A stretch of 64,000 nt of DNA from Phytophthora quininea (taxonomy: Eukaryota; Oomycota; Peronosporomycetes; Peronosporales; Peronosporaceae). The position numbers were made by a program, and so were the translations under genes. The notes beneath the pieces were generated by a model. It did no database searches, had not been told where the DNA came from, and saw nothing but the letters and a program-made list of their open reading frames with translations. This document shows, piece by piece, positions 20,560-34,600 of the stretch (within the stretch, counting starts at the first letter, position 1; each line of letters opens with the position of its first letter). The DNA lies in assembly GCA_011947345.1 (NCBI GenBank), contig JAAVTG010000057.1:620001-684000 (forward strand), given 5' to 3'.

Positions 20560-23500
20560 CTACTGCTGGATGAACCGCTGGAAGACGGCCGACTCGTGCA
20601 GCTCCAGGTGTTGCTGGACGTGGTGCAGGAACTCGGTGAAGGCCTTCTCGCGCAGCTCGATGGTCTTCTTGCTGCCGCGGCCGCGTAAAAACTGCCGACT
20701 GTGGGCTTGGGCAGCTCTGGCAGGCTCTTGGCGGCGGCCACATTCAGCGCCCGCAGCTGCTCCTCCAGCAGCTTGAATTCCGAGTAGCGCTTGGGCACAG
20801 ATTGTGGCATGCGCTCTCCCGTGTCCCGGTGGATGGTGTGGATGTGGTACATGACGACGCCGTTGGCGCGGGTGACGCCCAGGATCTCGTAGGACGAGCC
20901 GAGCAGCGGGTGGAGCTGCTGGATGGAGTCTCGCTCCGGGGTCCTCTCTTTCGCTGCTGCCGTGGCGTCAGCGGCGACTGCTTTCGTCGCCTGACTGGCC
21001 AACTCCACGGTCGCCTTGGCGGTGGCTTCCTTCGCCACCGCGGCTTCGGCCTGCACAGCGGGGGCCTCCGGAGAGATCGACGACATCCGTCGCTCCGTGG
21101 TTTGCTCTTCGGTCTGGTTGTCCCTGGTAGCAGGCGATTCCTCGGACTCCTTGGGAACAGCGGGCGCCTCCTTCGTCGTAGGCGCCAGGTCGCTCGGATC
21201 CTCTTCATGTTGGTTATCCACTGGCTCGGCTTGCTTCGCTGTGACGGCCTCCTCCTCCGGAACGTAGGCAGCAACGGCCTCGTTCGTAGTGAAGTCGGCG
21301 ACAGCGACGGCCGAGTCCTCTGTGGACGTAGTTGCAACGGGTTCATCTGCTGCTGGAGTCTCCTCCTCGGCGGCTTCAGGCTCCTCTGAATCTTCCTGAA
21401 TATCCTCTGGCTTGCTGTCCGCAACGTAGTCCACTGCAAGGATCGACTGCTCGGGGGCTTGGAACGTAGTTGTGATGGTGGGGCGCTCGAGGGCTTCGTC
21501 ACCGATTGCCGATTCGCCTTCAGCAGCACTCTCCTCAGTGGTGGGGGTCTCATCGACATCGGCACTAGATACCTTGTCGTCTGCTGCAGCCTTGACTTCA
21601 TCAGCAATTTCCAGTGTTTCGGCAGCGTTGGTTTCTTCGGCTACTTCAGTCGCTTCAGCGCTCTCACTGCCCTCGATGGCAGGAACTTTGTCGATGACAG
21701 CGGCGGCATCTCCTGGTGCATCTGTGTCTTCACTAACATCCTCGGATGCGTCTTTGGCTGCTGGTGTTTCCTCGGTGACAACCTCGTCCAACGCAGCTTG
21801 TGTGCTCTTGGCAGGCTCTTGCTCAGCGATCTCGCTACTAGTGTTGGCATCATTTGCCGAGTCCTCCGCTTCAGCAGCTGGTGCTTCCTCAGCCTGATCC
21901 ATCTTTGAAGGCGCCTCCGAAGTGTCAGCGTCAACGGAAGCAGCAGGCTCTTGCTGTACGGGCCTCTCGCTCTCAACATCGTGCTCCTCCACAGCTTCCT
22001 CGGTCGTAGCAGTGGATGGCTCGACGACTTCAGAAGTTGCAGCAGCTTCTGTCTTGGCAGCTTCTTCTTGAGGAGTGGCCACGTTCGCGTGTTCACTGTC
22101 GGTCTTTTCATCCGTGGCCTCGCCAGCTGGGCTTTCAGGCGTTGCTTCTCTCGATTTCTTTTTATCGTCGAAGCTGTTTGCCAAAGTCTCGAAGACGTTC
22201 CCAATGACACGTGGACGTGGCGACGTTGGCGTGTCCGCACGGGCATCAATGCGGGTCGGAACTCGCGGCTCATCAATGATCCATTCGCCGTGCTCACCAA
22301 CGCGAGAGCTCGTTCGTGAATTGGCATGGGATGACGTTGGTGAATTCGACTGCGAATTGACACGAGAAGTCGCAGCTTCAGTCGCCTGAGTCTTTGCGAA
22401 CATCTCGAATCGACCGATGAGGTTTTTGACTGCGCAGATCGACTCAGTGTCGACCTTGTACTCGGGCGTTGTTTTATTCGCTGTTGTATCTTCGCTGACT
22501 GGACTCGGCTTTTCCTTAGAGGCGGTTGTCTGGATCGTGGATGAGGCATCAGCATCAACCTCATCGGCCTCTGCAGCAGTCGCAACAGTTTCAGGTTCGG
22601 CAGGTGCTGCTTCATCTTCGCCCTCTGTCTTCTCGCTGGAAATTGCAGCGTCTTGGTTGGCAGTAGCAGCGACGTCGACTTCGTCAGTAACTTGGCCATT
22701 GTCGCTCTTTTCCTCCGCGGGGTCAACTTCAGGAGCTGCCTCACCAGTCTCTTCGGCCGAGCTTTCCTTGCTCTCCTCAACCTTTTCAATCTCAGCAGAC
22801 TCTCCTTGATCCTTAGCAGCATCAACAGCCGTTGCGTCAGAGTCCTCGACTGTCTCGGAACTGGCTGATGCGACCGCGGCAACCTCGTTAGTGGATGTTA
22901 CCTTGGCGCCTGACTCACTGGTATCGATTTTCTCAACTTCGCTTTCAACTGTATCCGCAGCAGCAGCGTCTTCTGAGGCAGCAGTCTCCTCGGTATCAGG
23001 GATAACTTCGGAGACAACGGTAACAATCTCCTCTGCTGATTCCTCGCTCGACTCAAGTTCCTCTGTCTGCTCAACTTCAGCTTCAACCACTGCAGGAGTA
23101 TCAGCAGCGACATCCTCTTCGTGCTCATCAACGGCTTCAGAGCTATCGGTCTTATCGGTAGCAGGGGCAGCTTCAGAAGCATCTTCTCCGATCTCCCTGA
23201 TTGGAGCCTCGACATCCTCCATCTCCTCAGCTTCAGCTGCAACATCCGCAGGAGATGAGTTATCTTCAACAGATACTTCTTCCTCTTCAGTAGCATCAGC
23301 GGATGAAGCCTCGGTCTCCTCGACAGGCTTGACATCCTCCACCTCCTTAGCTTCAGCCACGCGAGACGTACCATCGTCAACAGGCTCTGCTTCCTTTTCA
23401 GTGGCATCAGTCGCCTCGACAGTTAGAACTACTTCATTCACCACCTCTGCTACCTCCTTCACTGGTGATTCCTGCTGAGTCGACTCCGTCGTATCAAACT

Positions 23501-26500
23501 GCCCGGCTTCATCTTCGACAGCGCCAACATCAAGAGCCTCCGACTGTGTTTCGACAGCTTCAACGGCCGAGTCATCGGTCTTATCGGCATCAGGAACAAC
23601 TTTAGAAGCGACCACCTCCTTAGTCGGCTCGAATGACTCGGTTTTATCATCCACACCAGCCTCGGATGGTTCGTCAATAGCTTCCGCCTCCTCTGTGCTG
23701 ATAACCTCGGCACTAGCAGAGTTCGATTCGTCTGCGATAACCTCTGGCTCCAAGCTCTTCGTCTCTGTAGGAGCCGGCACAGTCGCCTCAGTAGCAATGT
23801 CATCACTCGTTTCGAGCGCCGCCTCACCGACTTCATCATCGTCAAGAACATCCTCGACCTCAACTTTGACTGCTTTCTTTGGGGCAGAAGTCTCCGTCGC
23901 AAGCTCAGATTTGGCAACAGAGTCTTCAGTGGTGGCATCAGCTTCTTCGACGGCCTGATCTTCATCCGTCGTCATCTCCCCGCCAGTGCCATCAATGGCA
24001 TCGTCAAGAGCTGCATCTGTAGCACGAACTGCTTCAGATTCCTCCTTCGTGTTTCCCACAGGAGATGTTGCCTCAACAGACTCTCGGTTAGCAGAACGCA
24101 GTGCCTCCACTTCATCGCTAGCATCGTCAGATTTAGTCGTGCTGGTCTCGGCGATAACTTGTTCTTCAGTATCCTCGGCTAGAGCAGCTACCTCAGCCTC
24201 AGAATCAGTGGACATGGGAATAGAGTTGATCTCAGTGGTCTTGGTGCCGTCGTGAATATGGCCGTTCTCGGCGACAGAAGCGATGGCTTCGGTGTCCACC
24301 GTGTCTTTGTCCTTCTGTTCAACCTGGGCAATCTCCGCTTCTTCATCAGCATTGGCATCCTTCTCTGAAGCAGGCGAGATCATCTCCTCGTCCATAATGT
24401 TTTCTGTCACAGGCACTTCGTCACTGACTGTAGCAGCCACTTGTTCATCGGTGGTGGTGACTGGAATCTCGGTCGCTTCAGCCCCTGCAGTCTCTGTCTC
24501 GCCCAGAACCTCGACCTGAGCTTTCAGTTCGAGAGCCACCACCTCCTGCGTTGCCTCCTCCGTGTCGGCTTCAGCGGCATCCTCCTTGAGATCCATCGGC
24601 TTCTCCGTCTCGACATCCACCGCCGCAGAGGCAACATCTTCAGCCGGCACAGCATCTTCCTTCGACGTGACCTCGGTCACAACCGTCTCCACCACAGCCG
24701 ACACTTCGTTTTGCACGTCGGCCTCGGTCTCGGCCGGCGTATTCTCGTTCACAATAGCAGTCGTACCAGCTCCTTCGACCTCCTCCGACGTCTGCCCGGT
24801 TGTCTCGGCGACTTGATCGGTCCCAACAGCCTCGTCGTCGACGGCCTTCTCTGCAACTTTGCACTCGGCAGACTCGGACGCCACCGCATTCGCGCCGTCC
24901 TCTTCTCTAGTCGACCGCTGCGATATGTCGACCTCGGCGGAGCTGTCCGTGTCCGTCGACGTCGGGGCCTTCAGGGACGAGTCCACTGCTACCTCCCCGG
25001 TCTCGTGCTGACTAGCAAGTGCGGCAGTCGAACTCTCCATGTCGGCGGTCCTGAGCGAAGCTACTTGTGGAATGGGAGAACCTTCTGCGACGGTCCGTTG
25101 AGTCGATTGCGGCCTGTCTCCTCCTTCAAGCAAATCGTCGCCACTAGCTTCCTGGATACACGCTGTTGCCCCGACGTCATCCTCCGAGGATTCCTCGGCA
25201 AACACCTTCGCCTTCTTGGTGACAGTCTGCGTTGCGCCAGCAGCAGCAGCTCGCTTCTGGGGAGAGCTTTGCTCGGGGGTCATCGATTTCTTCCGGAACA
25301 GCAGCTTTTTGAACCAGCCGCCGGAGCGAGGCGCTGGCGCGACGCCTTCTTCGTCATCTTCTTCAGACTCGAGCTCGTCAGATTCGCAGACTACGTCTTC
25401 TACCGAGAGATCACCAGCCAACGTAGTCTCCGCCTCGTCGAAAGCAGCGGTCTCTTCCACCGCCGACTCCGTCTCGGTCGCCGACTTGGCCTCAGCAGAT
25501 TCCTCGGCGGCGGCATCTCCACCAGCAGCCTCTTGAACGGTTGGCTCGTCGGTGACAGCTTCTGCCACGGGCTGAGTCTCATCGACACCGACTTCGGCGC
25601 TGTCAACGGCGGCCTCCTTGTTCTTGATTTCGTGTTCGGCTACAACACCAACATTGGCGCCGATCTTAACGTCATTGACTGTTCTTTCTTCGTTGAGGTG
25701 AGACTCGAGGCTTTTGTGGACTTGCTTCATTGCGGCAGCCCCTGCTGCTAGTCCTACGCAACCTCCAACCGCCAGAGAGGCCACATTTTGCGGTATGTCC
25801 GATGGAATGGCACGAGCAGAAGTTTTGGCCTCGGTCTCCTCATTTTCTTTGACTGCAGAGGTCACCTTGATCGCCGTCTTGGTCGTCGTTTCCTCGACCC
25901 TCTCGGTGGTGGCTTCAGCAGCTGGCTGAGCCTCCTCGACCTCAACAACAGCAGGAACATCCATGACAGTCTCCACCGTCTCGGTCGCGGCTACTCTCTC
26001 AATTTCTTCGGGGCGATCTCTTCGACTGAAGGTTCGGTGGCTTCTTCTGCTATAGATTGGTCCTCCTTGACGTCGGCCTCAACGGTATCAAGAGCGCCTT
26101 CGTCGGCAACCTCACTCTTCGCGGTCTCTTCAGAAGCAGCGTTTTCCTTGACCACTGGGATCACATCTGGTGCAGGCTCCATTTCCTCGCCCTCCGACTC
26201 GGCGGGAACGACAATATCGACTGCTTCGGGCATCGTGTCAGTCGCGTTGTTGGTCGCAGCAAGTTCCTTAACCATCTCCGTTGCAATCCCCGCGGTGACG
26301 ACCACCTCAGAAGAAACCTCATCGCCGGTAAGCTCCTCGACATTGGACCCATCGGCTTCGACGACGACTTCAGCCACAGGATCCACCTCCGCGACATCGG
26401 TCTCGACGCTACCATCGGCAGTCTCATCGACAACCTTGGCATCGACTTCGCTCACCACCTCGGTAGTTATCTCGTGGTCAGTATTGACGTTAGTTTCCGT

Positions 26501-27858
26501 TTTTCCCTCTTCGGGGTACTCGATGGTGGTGGTGCTTGCTTGCTTCACTGCGGCAGTTCCGATCGCCAATCCAGCGCAGCCACCAAGCGCGAGAGAGGAC
26601 ACAATTTGCGGCATGTCGGATGAAATAGCTTGAGCTGGAGTTTGGACTTTGGCAGTCTGCTCGGTTGCATGTTGATCGGTTCCGACTTCCGTTGAAAGGA
26701 AGGCGTTCTTGGCTTCGGCGTCTTCAAGCCCGCCCTGAGGGCGATCAGCATCCACAGTAATTTGGATCTCTGCTTCTCTTTCGATGGGGTTGTCATCCGC
26801 AATCGAGTCATTTTGCGTTGGTGCATCAGCTTCGACCAGCGCCTCGTTCTGAACGAACGAAGGCACTTCAACAGAATTGCTGGTGCAGGACTCGTCAACC
26901 GGTGCGGCACCTTCGATCTCGATGTCAATCTTTTCATGGTTGTACTCTGCTTCTTTGGCCTCATGCTTGACATGCAGAGCCGTAGCAGCCGCAAATGGTT
27001 CGGCAGCAAGCGAAGCCACAATGTTTGGCATGTCCTCTGCAACATCTCCGGCTGGGAAATCCTCCATCGACTTGCCAGACTCAGCCGTAGGGACCACCGT
27101 CGTGACCGTCTGGGTGATGGAATTTTGCACCGTGACGCCTTTGACCACTTCAACAGGCCCAGTCTTGATAGCAACAGCATCGATGAACTCTTCATCTGCC
27201 GTGGTTGCCATTACAATCTTCTCGGTTGGTGTTTCGACGGTTTGAACTTGGGCGTTCACAGCGAGCGAAACTTGATCAGCATCAACGATGCCTCCGGTTG
27301 TCTCCGGTGCTTCTTCATCTGCGGCCACTTCTTGCGCGTTGAGGTTTTCGCCTGCACCCTCAGCCACACCGGTGGTTGTTTTTAAAGCCGACTCGGCCAC
27401 GTCCAGCGATTCAAATGCTGCTGCAGCGGCGACCACTTTCTCGTTTGTATCATCCTCCGCCTTGGCTTCAGCAGTGGTCTGTTCTGGTCCGGTCGTACAC
27501 GTGGTCAAGATCTCGTACAGCACCTTCTCGACCTCAGCTCGTTCGACTTGATGGGAGCGGCGTCTTCGGCCGATAGCGCCACCGCGTCCTGTGCGACGTC
27601 GTTCTCGTCGTTCCGAGTGTTCATGCCACCGTGTGCATTGCAGCCGAGGGCTGTGACTCCTTCTGCCATGTCGAAACTTGATCGGTACAACATGAATACG
27701 TCTCCATGGTCCATATCTGTACCATTCTTTGTCGCTTCTTCGTTTGTTGTTGCTACCGTTGAGTTGTTGGGCTGGGGGCCGGTGGAGTTGGTTCTGTCGA
27801 CGTCCTCACGCTTGGAGACGAGTGTGTTGGTGAGTTCATTCGTGAGGGTGGAAGGCAT
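20560..27858 (-). CDS. giant acidic scaffold with C-terminal PX domain, frame-broken
   Basis: The locus runs from the ATG at 27858 (MPSTLTNELTNTLVSK) to the TAG at 20560, about 2430 residues. An uninterrupted stretch of about 1800 residues is open in the main frame. It is dominated by Glu, Ala, Val, Thr and Ser. Ordered-looking islands are KSNERAEVEKVLYEIL near 27530, three hydrophobic VASLA..GGC modules (25722-27040), GGWFKKLL near 25310 and KVDTESICAVKNLIGRFEMF near 22430. The C-terminus is a PX domain: YEILGVTRANGVVMYHIHTI, VPKRYSEFKLLEEQL, LPELPKPTVGSF, then (next frame) KKTIELREKAFTEFL. Breaks are at 20687-20691 (five A where six restore the PX domain), 26010-26013 (four G) and near 27525. 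PX implies phosphoinositide binding at endosomes. Confidence 0.75.
25722..27040 (-). repeat. three copies of a hydrophobic Gly/Ala module within the giant PX gene
   Basis: Modules lie at about 25722-25806 (PSDIPQNVASLAVGGCVGLA), 26540-26622 (SDMPQIVSSLALGGCAGLA) and 26961-27040 (EDMPNIVASLAAEPFAAATA). Each has a polar D-x-P start, a small-residue hydrophobic core and a Lys/Gln or His/Lys end. The spacing is about 420 and 820 bases. The GGCxGLAxGxAA core looks like a short membrane-inserting or helix-packing segment. The third copy has diverged. Confidence 0.65.
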
Positions 27859-27934
27859 TTTTGCTCGCTTGTGTTGGTTTGCAGTGTTTGGCACAAGTCT
27901 CTGCTAGATCCGGCGTGTGGTGATCGAGTTCGCT

Positions 27935-27941
27935 AATGAGC
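27935..27941 (-). promoter_or_regulatory. initiator-like element of the giant PX gene
   Basis: On the minus strand this reads GCTCATT, the conserved core of the oomycete initiator, followed by AGCGAAC, 77-83 bases upstream of the ATG at 27858. Confidence 0.45.
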
Positions 27942-28621
27942 ATTGCGGTTGCAATTTCTCAGCGGCATGGGCAAGCGCGGACAGGTACTCCAGCTGGTTC
28001 AGCCACTGCCGCGCTCAGCGTGGATGCCTACGCTTTTCAGTATTGGGACAACAGATGCGTGTCAGCCTGAACGGGGACCACATATTGTCAACTGGTGGAG
28101 GCTTGCCAGACAAACACACGTTGAGCTGGATGGAGCGCATACTCTACTCTCTATCCTATGGATAGAGCCTACAAATATCTTTGGCGAGCATTGCGGGTCA
28201 AACAATTCTTGTGCAGTACTTGTATATTCTTGTGAATTCGATTCATGCAAACAAAATCTATCTATCCTACAACAACAACAACAACAGAGTGTTCCCTGTT
28301 GTGGGCTACGCGTGGAGATTCACTTCCATCGGCGTAGCCAACGGTTCCTTTCGCACCTCAACGTCTTGACCGCCGGCCCCTCGCCATGACCTCAATCGCG
28401 GCTCGTCGCCCATTTAGCGGACGACATTCTGACTGCTTCCATCACAGCCAGCTTCAGTGTCTTCGCTGGATGGCCTTGTGCATCACTGCGCGGGCCAATG
28501 TCCTGAGCGGCTCACTGGAAATGCCACCGTCCTCCCGAGGCTAGCGCGGTCGCGCCACGCCTACCTTGACCTCTCTCCATGACCACCTGGGCACACACGG
28601 TCAGATGAAATCCTGTGTGCT
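27942..28621. other. intergenic stretch with CAA microsatellite
   Basis: About 680 bases hold no convincing gene. A (CAA)n tract lies at 28269-28286. GTG/ATG frames here are short and unlike known proteins. It presumably holds the promoter of the 20560-27858 gene and the 3' end of the next gene. Confidence 0.5.
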
Positions 28622-31600
28622 TTACTTCGTCAGCGAGTTCTTGCGGGAGCTGGCTCGAGGGCTCGCGGCGGATGACGCGTTAAGCTTGGCAAACATCTCG
28701 AACCGGGCGATCAGCTTCTTCACAGCGCTAATCGGCTTCGTGTCAACCTTGAACTTGGGCTTGGGCTCCGCGTCCTCCGTCTTGGATTCGCTGCCGTTAA
28801 TGCCAGCAGACTCCGCGTCAGCAGTGTTAGCTGCAACATCGCTGACCTCAGCTACAACAGCATCAGGCTCAGCTTCTGCTGCGGTCTCAACCTCTGCGGC
28901 AGTCTCAACTTCAGGGATAGCAGTCTCGGCAGCCGCTAGGGTCTCTAGTTCGGCGATTTTGATGTCGCTGTCTTCAGAAGCTTCCGCTTCAGCAGCATCG
29001 GCCTCGACAGTATCTGCTTCGGACTCAACAATTTCACTTGCTGGCTCACTTGCATCCTCCGCCACCGTCACATCAGCAGCATCAGGTTCAGATGTCTTGG
29101 TGTTGGCATCACTTACCGCCGCCTCAACTGGCACATCTTCGGCAACCGCGGCAACATCTATTGTACTAGTGGCCTCGGTGGCGTCAGCAGCGGGGTCAGC
29201 CTCTTCGGTGTTAGTTTCCGACTCTTCATCAGATGCGGCCTCGACCTTGATCGAATCGGTAGTGCTTGGTTCCACTACGGGCTCGACAAGATCTTTATCC
29301 GGCACCGTTACGTAGGATTGATGTTCATCTCGTTGCTTGGAGTTTCGAAGCCTCATCTTCGGGGAGGAAACCTTCACCGCTCGCGCCAACGAATGATTCA
29401 GCAAGTTGTTGAACCAACCTCCAGCACGAGACGATTTCATTGTCACGTTTTCTGCTTCATCAGACGCAGGCTCCACCACGGCGGGTTCCTCCACGGCGGG
29501 TTCCTCGGCAACAGTAGCCACCTCGGCATCAGCGACGGCAGGCTCTTCGACGGCGGCAACTTCCTCCACGGCGGCAGGCTCCTGCGCAGGGGTGTCCTCC
29601 ACGGCGGCTTCCTCAACAGCGGCAACCTCCTCAACCGCGACCGGTTCCTCGACGGTCTCGACCGCAGGCTCCACCACGGCGAGTTCCTCCACGGCGGGTT
29701 CCTCGGCACAGTAGCCACCTCGGCATCAGCGACGGCAGGCTCTTCGACGGCGGCAACTTCCTCCACGGCGGCAGGCTCCTGCGCAGGGGTGTCCTCCACG
29801 GCGGCTTCCTCAACAGCGGCAGCCTCCTCAACCGCGACCGGTTCCTCGACGGTCTCGACCGCAGGCTCCACCACGGCGGGTTCCTCCACGGCGGGTTCCT
29901 CGGCAACAGTAGCCACCTCGGCATCAGCGACGGCAGGCTCTTCGACGGCGGCAACTTCCTCCACGGCGGCAGGCTCCTGCGCAGGGGTGTCCTCCACGGC
30001 GGCTTCCTCAACAGCGGCAGCCTCCTCAACCGCGACCGGTTCCTCGACGGTCTCGACCGCAGGCTCCACCACGGCGGGTTCCTCCACGGCGGGTTCCTCG
30101 GCAACAGTAGCCACCTCGGCATCAGCGACGGCAGGCTCTTCGACGGCGGCAACTTCCTCCACGGCGGCAGGCTCCTGCGCAGGGGTGTCCTCCACGGCGG
30201 CTTCCTCAACAGCGGCAACCTCCTCAACCGCGACCGGTTCCTCGACGGTCTCGACCGCAGGCTCCACCACGGCGGGTTCCTCCACGGCGGGTTCCTCGGC
30301 AACAGTAGCCACCTCGGCATCAGCGACGGCAGGCTCTTCGACGGCGGCAACTTCCTCCACGGCGGCAGGCTCCTGCGCAGGGGTGTCCTCCACGGCGGCT
30401 TCCTCAACAGCGGCAGCCTCCTCAACCGCGACCGGTTCCTCGACGGTCTCGACCGCAGGCTCCACCACGGCGGGTTCCTCCACGGCGGGTTCCTCGGCAA
30501 CAGTAGCCACCTCGGCATCAGCGACGGCAGGCTCTTCGACGGCGGCAACTTCCTCCACGACGGCAGGCTCCTGCGCAGGGGTGTCCTCCACGGCGGCTTC
30601 CTCAACAGCGGCAACCTCCTCAACCGCGACCGGTTCCTCGACGGTCTCGACCGCAGGCTCCACCACGGCGGGTTCCTCCACGGCGGGTTCCTCGGCAACA
30701 GTAGCCACCTCGGCATCAGCGACGGCAGGCTCTTCGACGGCGGCAACTTCCTCCACGGCGGCAGGCTCCTGCGCAGGGGTGTCCTCCACGGCGGCTTCCT
30801 CAACAGCGGCAGCCTCCTCAACCGCGACCGGTTCCTCGACGGTCTCGACCGCAGGCTCCACCACGGCGGGTTCCTCCACGGCGGGTTCCTCCACGGCGGG
30901 TTCCTCGGCAACAGTAGCCACCTCGGCATCAGCGACGGCAGGCTCTTCGACGGCGGCAACTTCCTCCACGGCGGCAGGCTCCTGCGCAGGGGTGTCCTCC
31001 ACGGCGGCTTCCTCAACAGCGGCAACCTCCTCAACCGCGACCGGTTCCTCGACGGTCTCGACCGCAGGCTCCACCACGGCGGGTTCCTCCACGGCGGGTT
31101 CCTCGGCAACAGTAGCCACCTCGGCATCAGCGACGGCAGGCTCAGCGACGGCGGCAACTTCCTCCACGGCGGCAGGCTCCTGCGCAGGGGTGTCCTCCAC
31201 GGCGGCTTCCTCAACAGCGGCAGCCTCCTCAACCGCGACCGGTTCCTCGACGGTCTCGACCGCAGGCTCCACCACGGCGGGTTCCTCCACGGCGGGTTCC
31301 TCGGCAACAGTAGCCACCTCGGCATCAGCGACGGCGGCTCTTCGACGGCGGCAACTTCCTCCACGACGGCAGGCTCCTGCGCAGGGGTGTCCTCCACGGC
31401 GGCTTCCTCAACAGCGGCAACCTCCTCAACCGCGACCGGTTCCTCGACGGTCTCGACCGCAGGCTCCACCACGGCGGGTTCCTCCACGGCGGGTTCCTCC
31501 AGTTCCTCGGCATCAGCGACGGCAGGCTCTTCGACGGCGGCAACTTCCTCCGCGACGGCAGGCTCCTGCGCAGGGGTGTCCTCCACGGCGGCTTCCTCAA

Positions 31601-34600
31601 CAGCGGCAACCTCCTCAACCGCGACCGGTTCCTCGACGGTCTCGACCGCAGGCTCCACCACGGCGGGTTCCTCCACGGCGGGTTCCTCGGCAACAGTAGC
31701 CACCTCGGCATCAGCGACGGCAGGCATCAGCGACGGCGGCAACTTCCTCCGCGACGGCAGGCTCCTGCGCAGGGGTGTCCTCCACGGCGGCTTCCTCAAC
31801 AGCGGCAACCTCCTCAACCGCGACCGGTTCCTCGACGGTCTCGACCGCAGGCTCCACCACGGCGGGTTCCTCCACGGCGGGTTCCTCGGCAACAGTAGCC
31901 ACCTCGGCATCAGCGACGGCAGGCTCTTCGACGGCGGCAACTTCCTCCACGGCGGCAGGCTCCTGCGCAGGGGTGTCCTCCACGGCGGCTTCCTCAACAG
32001 CGGCAGCCTCCTCAACCGCGACCGGTTCCTCGACGGTCTCGACCGCAGGCTCCACCACGGCGGGTTCCTCCACGGCGGGTTCCTCGGCAACAGTAGCCAC
32101 CTCGGCATCAGCGACGGCAGGCTCTTCGACGGCGGCAACTTCCTCCACGGCGGCAGGCTCCTGCGCAGGGGTGTCCTCCACGGCGGCTTCCTCAACAGCG
32201 GCAGCCTCCTCAACCGCGACCGGTTCCTCGACGGTCTCGACCGCAGGCTCCACCACGGCGGGTTCCTCCACGGCGGGTTCCTCGGCAACAGTAGCCACCT
32301 CGGCATCAGCGACGGCAGGCTCTTCGACGGCGGCAACTTCCTCCACGACGGCAGGCTCCTGCGCAGGGGTGTCCTCCACGGCGGCTTCCTCAACAGCGGC
32401 AGCCTCCTCAACCGCGACCGGTTCCTCGACGGTCTCGACCGCAGGCTCCACCACGGCGGGTTCCTCCACGGCGGGTTCCTCGGCAACAGTAGCCACCTCG
32501 GCATCAGCGACGGCGGCAACTTCCTCCACGACGGCAGGCTCCTGCGCAGGGGTGTCCTCCACGGCGGCTTCCTCAACAGCGGCAACCTCCTCAACCGCGA
32601 CCGGTTCCTCGACGGTCTCGACCGCAGGCTCCACCACGGCGGGTTCCTCCACGGCGGGTTCCTCCACAGTAGCCACCTCGGCATCAGCGCCACGGCAGGC
32701 ATCAGCGACGGCGGCAACTTCCTCCGCGACGGCAGGCTCCTGCGCAGGGGTGTCCTCCACGGCGGCTTCCTCAACAGCGGCAACCTCCTCAACCGCGACC
32801 GGTTCCTCGACGGTCTCGACCGCAGGCTCCACCACGGCGGGTTCCTCCACGGCGGGTTCCTCGGCAACAGTAGCCACCTCGGCATCAGCGACGGCGGCAA
32901 CTTCCTCCGCGACGGCAGGCTCCTGCGCAGGGGTGTCCTCCACGGCGGCTTCCTCAACAGCGGCAACCTCCTCAACCGCGACCGGTTCCTCGACGGTCTC
33001 GACCGCAGGCTCCACCACGGCGGGTTCCTCCACGGCGGGTTCCTCGGCAACAGTAGCCACCTCGGCATCAGTAGCCACCTCGGCATCAGCGACGGCGGCA
33101 ACTTCCTCCACGACGGCAGGCTCCTGCGCAGGGGTGTCCTCCACGGCGGCTTCCTCAACAGCGGCAACCTCCTCAACCGCGACCGGTTCCTCGACGGTCT
33201 CGACCGCAGGCTCCACCACGGCGGGTTCCTCCACGGCGGGTTCCTCCACGGCGGGTTCCTCCACGGCGGGTTCCTCGGCAACAGTAGCCACCTCGGCATC
33301 AGCGACGGCGGCAACTTCCTCCGCGACGGCAGGCTCCTGCGCAGGGGTGTCCTCCACGGCGGCTTCCTCAACAGCGGCAACCTCCTCAACCGCGACCGGT
33401 TCCTCGACGGTCTCGACCGCAGGCTCCACCACGGCGGGTTCCTCCACGGCGGGTTCCTCGGCAACAGTAGCCACCTCGGCATCAGCGACGGCGGCAACTT
33501 CCTCCACGACGGCAGGCTCCTGCGCAGGGGTGTCCTCCACGGCGGCTTCCTCAACAGCGGCAACCTCCTCAACCGCGACCGGTTCCTCGACGGTCTCGAC
33601 CGCAGGCTCCACCACGGCGGGTTCCTCCACGGCGGGTTCCTCGGCACGGTAGGTTCCTCGGCATCAGCCACCTCGGCATCAGCGACGGCGGCAACTTCCT
33701 CCGCGACGGCAGGCTCCTGCGCAGGGGTGTCCTCCACGGCGGCTTCCTCAACAGCGGCAACCTCCTCAACCGCGACCGGTTCCTCGACGGTCTCGACCGC
33801 AGGCTCCACCACGGCGGGTTCCTCCACGGCGGGTTCCTCCACGGCAGGTTCCTCGGCAACAGTAGCCACCTCGGCATCAGCGACGGCGGCAACTTCCTCC
33901 GCGACGGCAGGCTCCTGCGCAGGGTGTCCTCCACGGCGGCTTCCTCAACAGCGGCAACCTCCTCAACCGCGACCGGTTCCTCGACGGTCTCGACCGCAGG
34001 CTCCACCACGGCGGGTTCCTCCACGGCGGGTTCCTCGGCAACAGTAGCCACCTCGGCATCAGCGACGGCGGCAACTTCCTCCGCGACGGCAGGCTCCTGC
34101 GCAGGGGTGTCCTCCACGGCGGCTTCCTCAACAGCGGCAACCTCCTCAACCGCGACCGGTTCCTCGACGGTCTCGACCGCAGGCTCCACCACGGCGGGTT
34201 CCTCCACGGCGGGTTCCTCCACGGCGGGTTCCTCGGCAACAGTAGCCACCTCGGCATCAGCGACGGCGGCAACTTCCTCCGCGACGGCAGGCTCCTGCGC
34301 AGGGGTGTCCTCCACGGCGGCTTCCTCAACAGCGGCAACCTCCTCAACCGCGACCGGTTCCTCGACGGTCTCGACCGCAGGCTCCACCACGGCGGGTTCC
34401 TCCACGGCGGGTTCCTCCACGGCGGCCACCTCGGCAACAGTAGCCACCGCGGCATCAGCGACGGCGGCAACTTCCTCCACGACGGCAGGCTCCTGCGCAG
34501 GGGTGTCCTCCACGGCGGCTTCCTCAACAGCGGCAACCTCCTCAACCGCGACCGGTTCCTCGACGGTCTCGACCGCAGGCTCCACCACGGCGGGTTCCTC

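Noticed and set aside
24441..25751. Plus-strand frame of 436 codons
   Set aside because: Antisense shadow of the acidic giant PX gene; Glu/Ala codons on one strand read as stop-poor Leu/Arg/Ser frames on the other.
29318..31699. Long plus-strand Ser/Thr/Ala-rich frame
   Set aside because: Shadow of the same array; it ends in unrelated frames and has no start context or conserved flank.
31387..34047. Long plus-strand frame coding Leu/Arg/Gly/His-rich repeats (GVLHGGFLNSG)
   Set aside because: It is the antisense of the tandem array. Only the acidic minus frame joins in frame to unique, family-conserved sequence on both flanks.
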